NCBI GenBank assembly: GCA_021823045.1
Contig: JAKAPB010000186.1
Span: forward strand, 1 to 5,027
Direction: 5' to 3'
DNA length: 5,027 bases
Source of the DNA: Actinomycetes bacterium
GTDB lineage: Bacteria > Actinomycetota > Acidimicrobiia > Acidimicrobiales > Acidimicrobiaceae
A program made the translations under genes and the position numbers. Every line of letters begins with the position of its first letter. Positions within the stretch are counted from its first letter, which is position 1. This document shows, piece by piece, positions 4,096 to 5,027 of this stretch. The notes under the pieces are model-generated. The model was not told the DNA's origin. It saw nothing but the letters and a program-made list of their open reading frames with translations, and did no database searches.

Positions 4096-5027
4096 GTGAT
4101 CGATAGAGGAAAGCTCAAATCGGCATTAGCAAAAGAGTCTGATCGTTTTATTGAAGAGCATCCCAAATCTAACGAGCAGTACAGGAAATCCCGCGAACAC
4201 CTGCTTGGTGGAGTACCAATGGCATGGATGAAGAGGTGGCCAGGGGCATTCCCGATCTTTGCCCGTTCAGCTACGGGGGCAAAGATAACCGACATTGACG
4301 GTCGTCAATATGTCGATTTTGCCCTCGGTGATACCGGGGCGATGACCGGACATGCACCCGTCTATCTCGCAGAGGCGATAGTAGAGCAATCAAAAATCGC
4401 TATTACCACCATGATGCCGTCAGAAGACTCTATCGAAGTAGCCAAAGCCCTTACCGAAAGATTCGGACTCAACAAGTGGCAGTTCGCCCTGTCTGCGACC
4501 GATGCGAACCGTTTCGCCTTACGTCTAGCTCGATTCGTAACTAGGAGAAGACAAATTCTCGTTTTCGACTGGTGCTATCACGGTACCGTGGACGAGACCT
4601 TGGTGACACTCGATGACTCAGGTAGGGTCATCCCGAGGCTAGGAAATTCCACCTCGGCATTTGACCCGGCACAAACGACCAAGGTTGTACAGTTCAATGA
4701 TCTCCCTGCACTGGAGGAAGCACTTCGCACAGAGGATGTAGCGGCAGTATTGTGCGAGCCCGCATTGACCAACATCGGTATTGTCCTCCCCGACGATGGC
4801 TTCCATGGAAAACTCCGGGAACTTTGCACCAAATACGGCACCCTTCTCATCATCGATGAAACGCACACTATTTGCGTAGGGCCAGGTGGATACGGCAGGC
4901 AGTACGACCTAAAGCCCGACATGCTGACCATCGGAAAGCCAATTGGCGGTGGGATTCCATCGGCGGCCTTTGGTATGACCGAAGAGGTGGCGATCCAGTT
5001 GGAGGAGATGGTGAATGAGGACTCAAT
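4096..5027 (+). CDS. PLP-dependent class III aminotransferase, glutamate-1-semialdehyde aminomutase-like (3' end missing)
   Basis: Fold-type I PLP enzyme of the class III aminotransferase group, related to glutamate-1-semialdehyde aminomutase and usually labelled aspartate aminotransferase family. Its substrate cannot be read from the sequence. The first 310 codons are present, without interruption. Visible landmarks: an N-terminal helix, then LLGGVPMAWMKRWPGAFPIF (36-55); DIDGRQYVDFALGDTGAMTGH (from 66); ALSATDANRFALRLAR (131-146) at the place where GSA aminomutase has its SGTEA cofactor-phosphate loop; WCYHG (159-163) with the ring-stacking Tyr; EPALTNIGIVLP (221-232); IIDETHT (252-258) with D254, expected to pair with the pyridine nitrogen; and TIGKPIGGGIP (278-288) with K281, the expected Schiff-base lysine. 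With the catalytic residues present it should be active. Family members have about 430-460 residues, so roughly the last third lies beyond the edge. It is unlikely to be the haem-pathway hemL itself because of the ATDAN motif. It probably has its own promoter. Confidence 0.9.
   Translation, partial: MIDRGKLKSALAKESDRFIEEHPKSNEQYRKSREHLLGGVPMAWMKRWPGAFPIFARSATGAKITDIDGRQYVDFALGDTGAMTGHAPVYLAEAIVEQSKIAITTMMPSEDSIEVAKALTERFGLNKWQFALSATDANRFALRLARFVTRRRQILVFDWCYHGTVDETLVTLDDSGRVIPRLGNSTSAFDPAQTTKVVQFNDLPALEEALRTEDVAAVLCEPALTNIGIVLPDDGFHGKLRELCTKYGTLLIIDETHTICVGPGGYGRQYDLKPDMLTIGKPIGGGIPSAAFGMTEEVAIQLEEMVNEDS

Noticed and set aside
3978..4295. Minus-strand ORF of 105 codons
   Set aside because: It overlaps the well-supported start and N-terminus of the aminotransferase on the other strand and shows no motif.
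4578..4931. Minus-strand ORF of 117 codons
   Set aside because: It is a shadow of the conserved core of the aminotransferase.

Overview
The window comes from a bacterial chromosome. A translation operon (pheS-pheT) reads leftward on the minus strand, and two or three genes read rightward on the plus strand. Base composition is close to even. Start codons include GTG and probably TTG, Shine-Dalgarno sites are purine-rich, and AGG and ATA codons are used freely. The start of PheT (MKVLLSWL) and the style of the aminotransferase suggest an actinobacterial lineage of moderate GC, perhaps Acidimicrobiia. That placement is from memory of family sequences and is tentative.

Layout. Positions 1-1587 (minus) hold the first 529 codons of pheT, the phenylalanyl-tRNA synthetase beta chain, which runs off the left edge. 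Positions 1601-2656 (minus) hold complete pheS, the alpha chain, 13 bases upstream of pheT in the same transcript. The two chains form the alpha2-beta2 enzyme that charges tRNA-Phe. Positions 2657-3377 are about 700 bases without a convincing gene. They carry the pheS leader with a possible hairpin, candidate promoters facing both ways, and short stop-free stretches.

Positions 3378-3635 (plus) hold the most unusual item: an 85-residue, very acidic protein made almost wholly of six tandem 11-residue repeats of the type GG(P/S)DALEED(V/I)A, behind a strong Shine-Dalgarno site. The same frame stays open after its TAA stop for another 139 codons to 4052, where a 106-codon ORF of doubtful status lies. 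Just before the last gene are a perfect inverted repeat (ACAAAT-C-ATTTGT) and an AT-rich stretch, a plausible control region. Positions 4096-5027 (plus) hold the first 310 codons of a PLP-dependent class III aminotransferase related to glutamate-1-semialdehyde aminomutase, cut by the right edge.

How they fit together. pheS and pheT are housekeeping genes and are functionally separate from the plus-strand genes. The repeat protein and the aminotransferase share a strand but are separated by about 460 bases with a possible promoter between them, so nothing in the sequence shows that they act together. No mobile element, CRISPR array, tRNA or rRNA was seen. The repeat protein is the only candidate for something undescribed, and its function cannot be read from the sequence.
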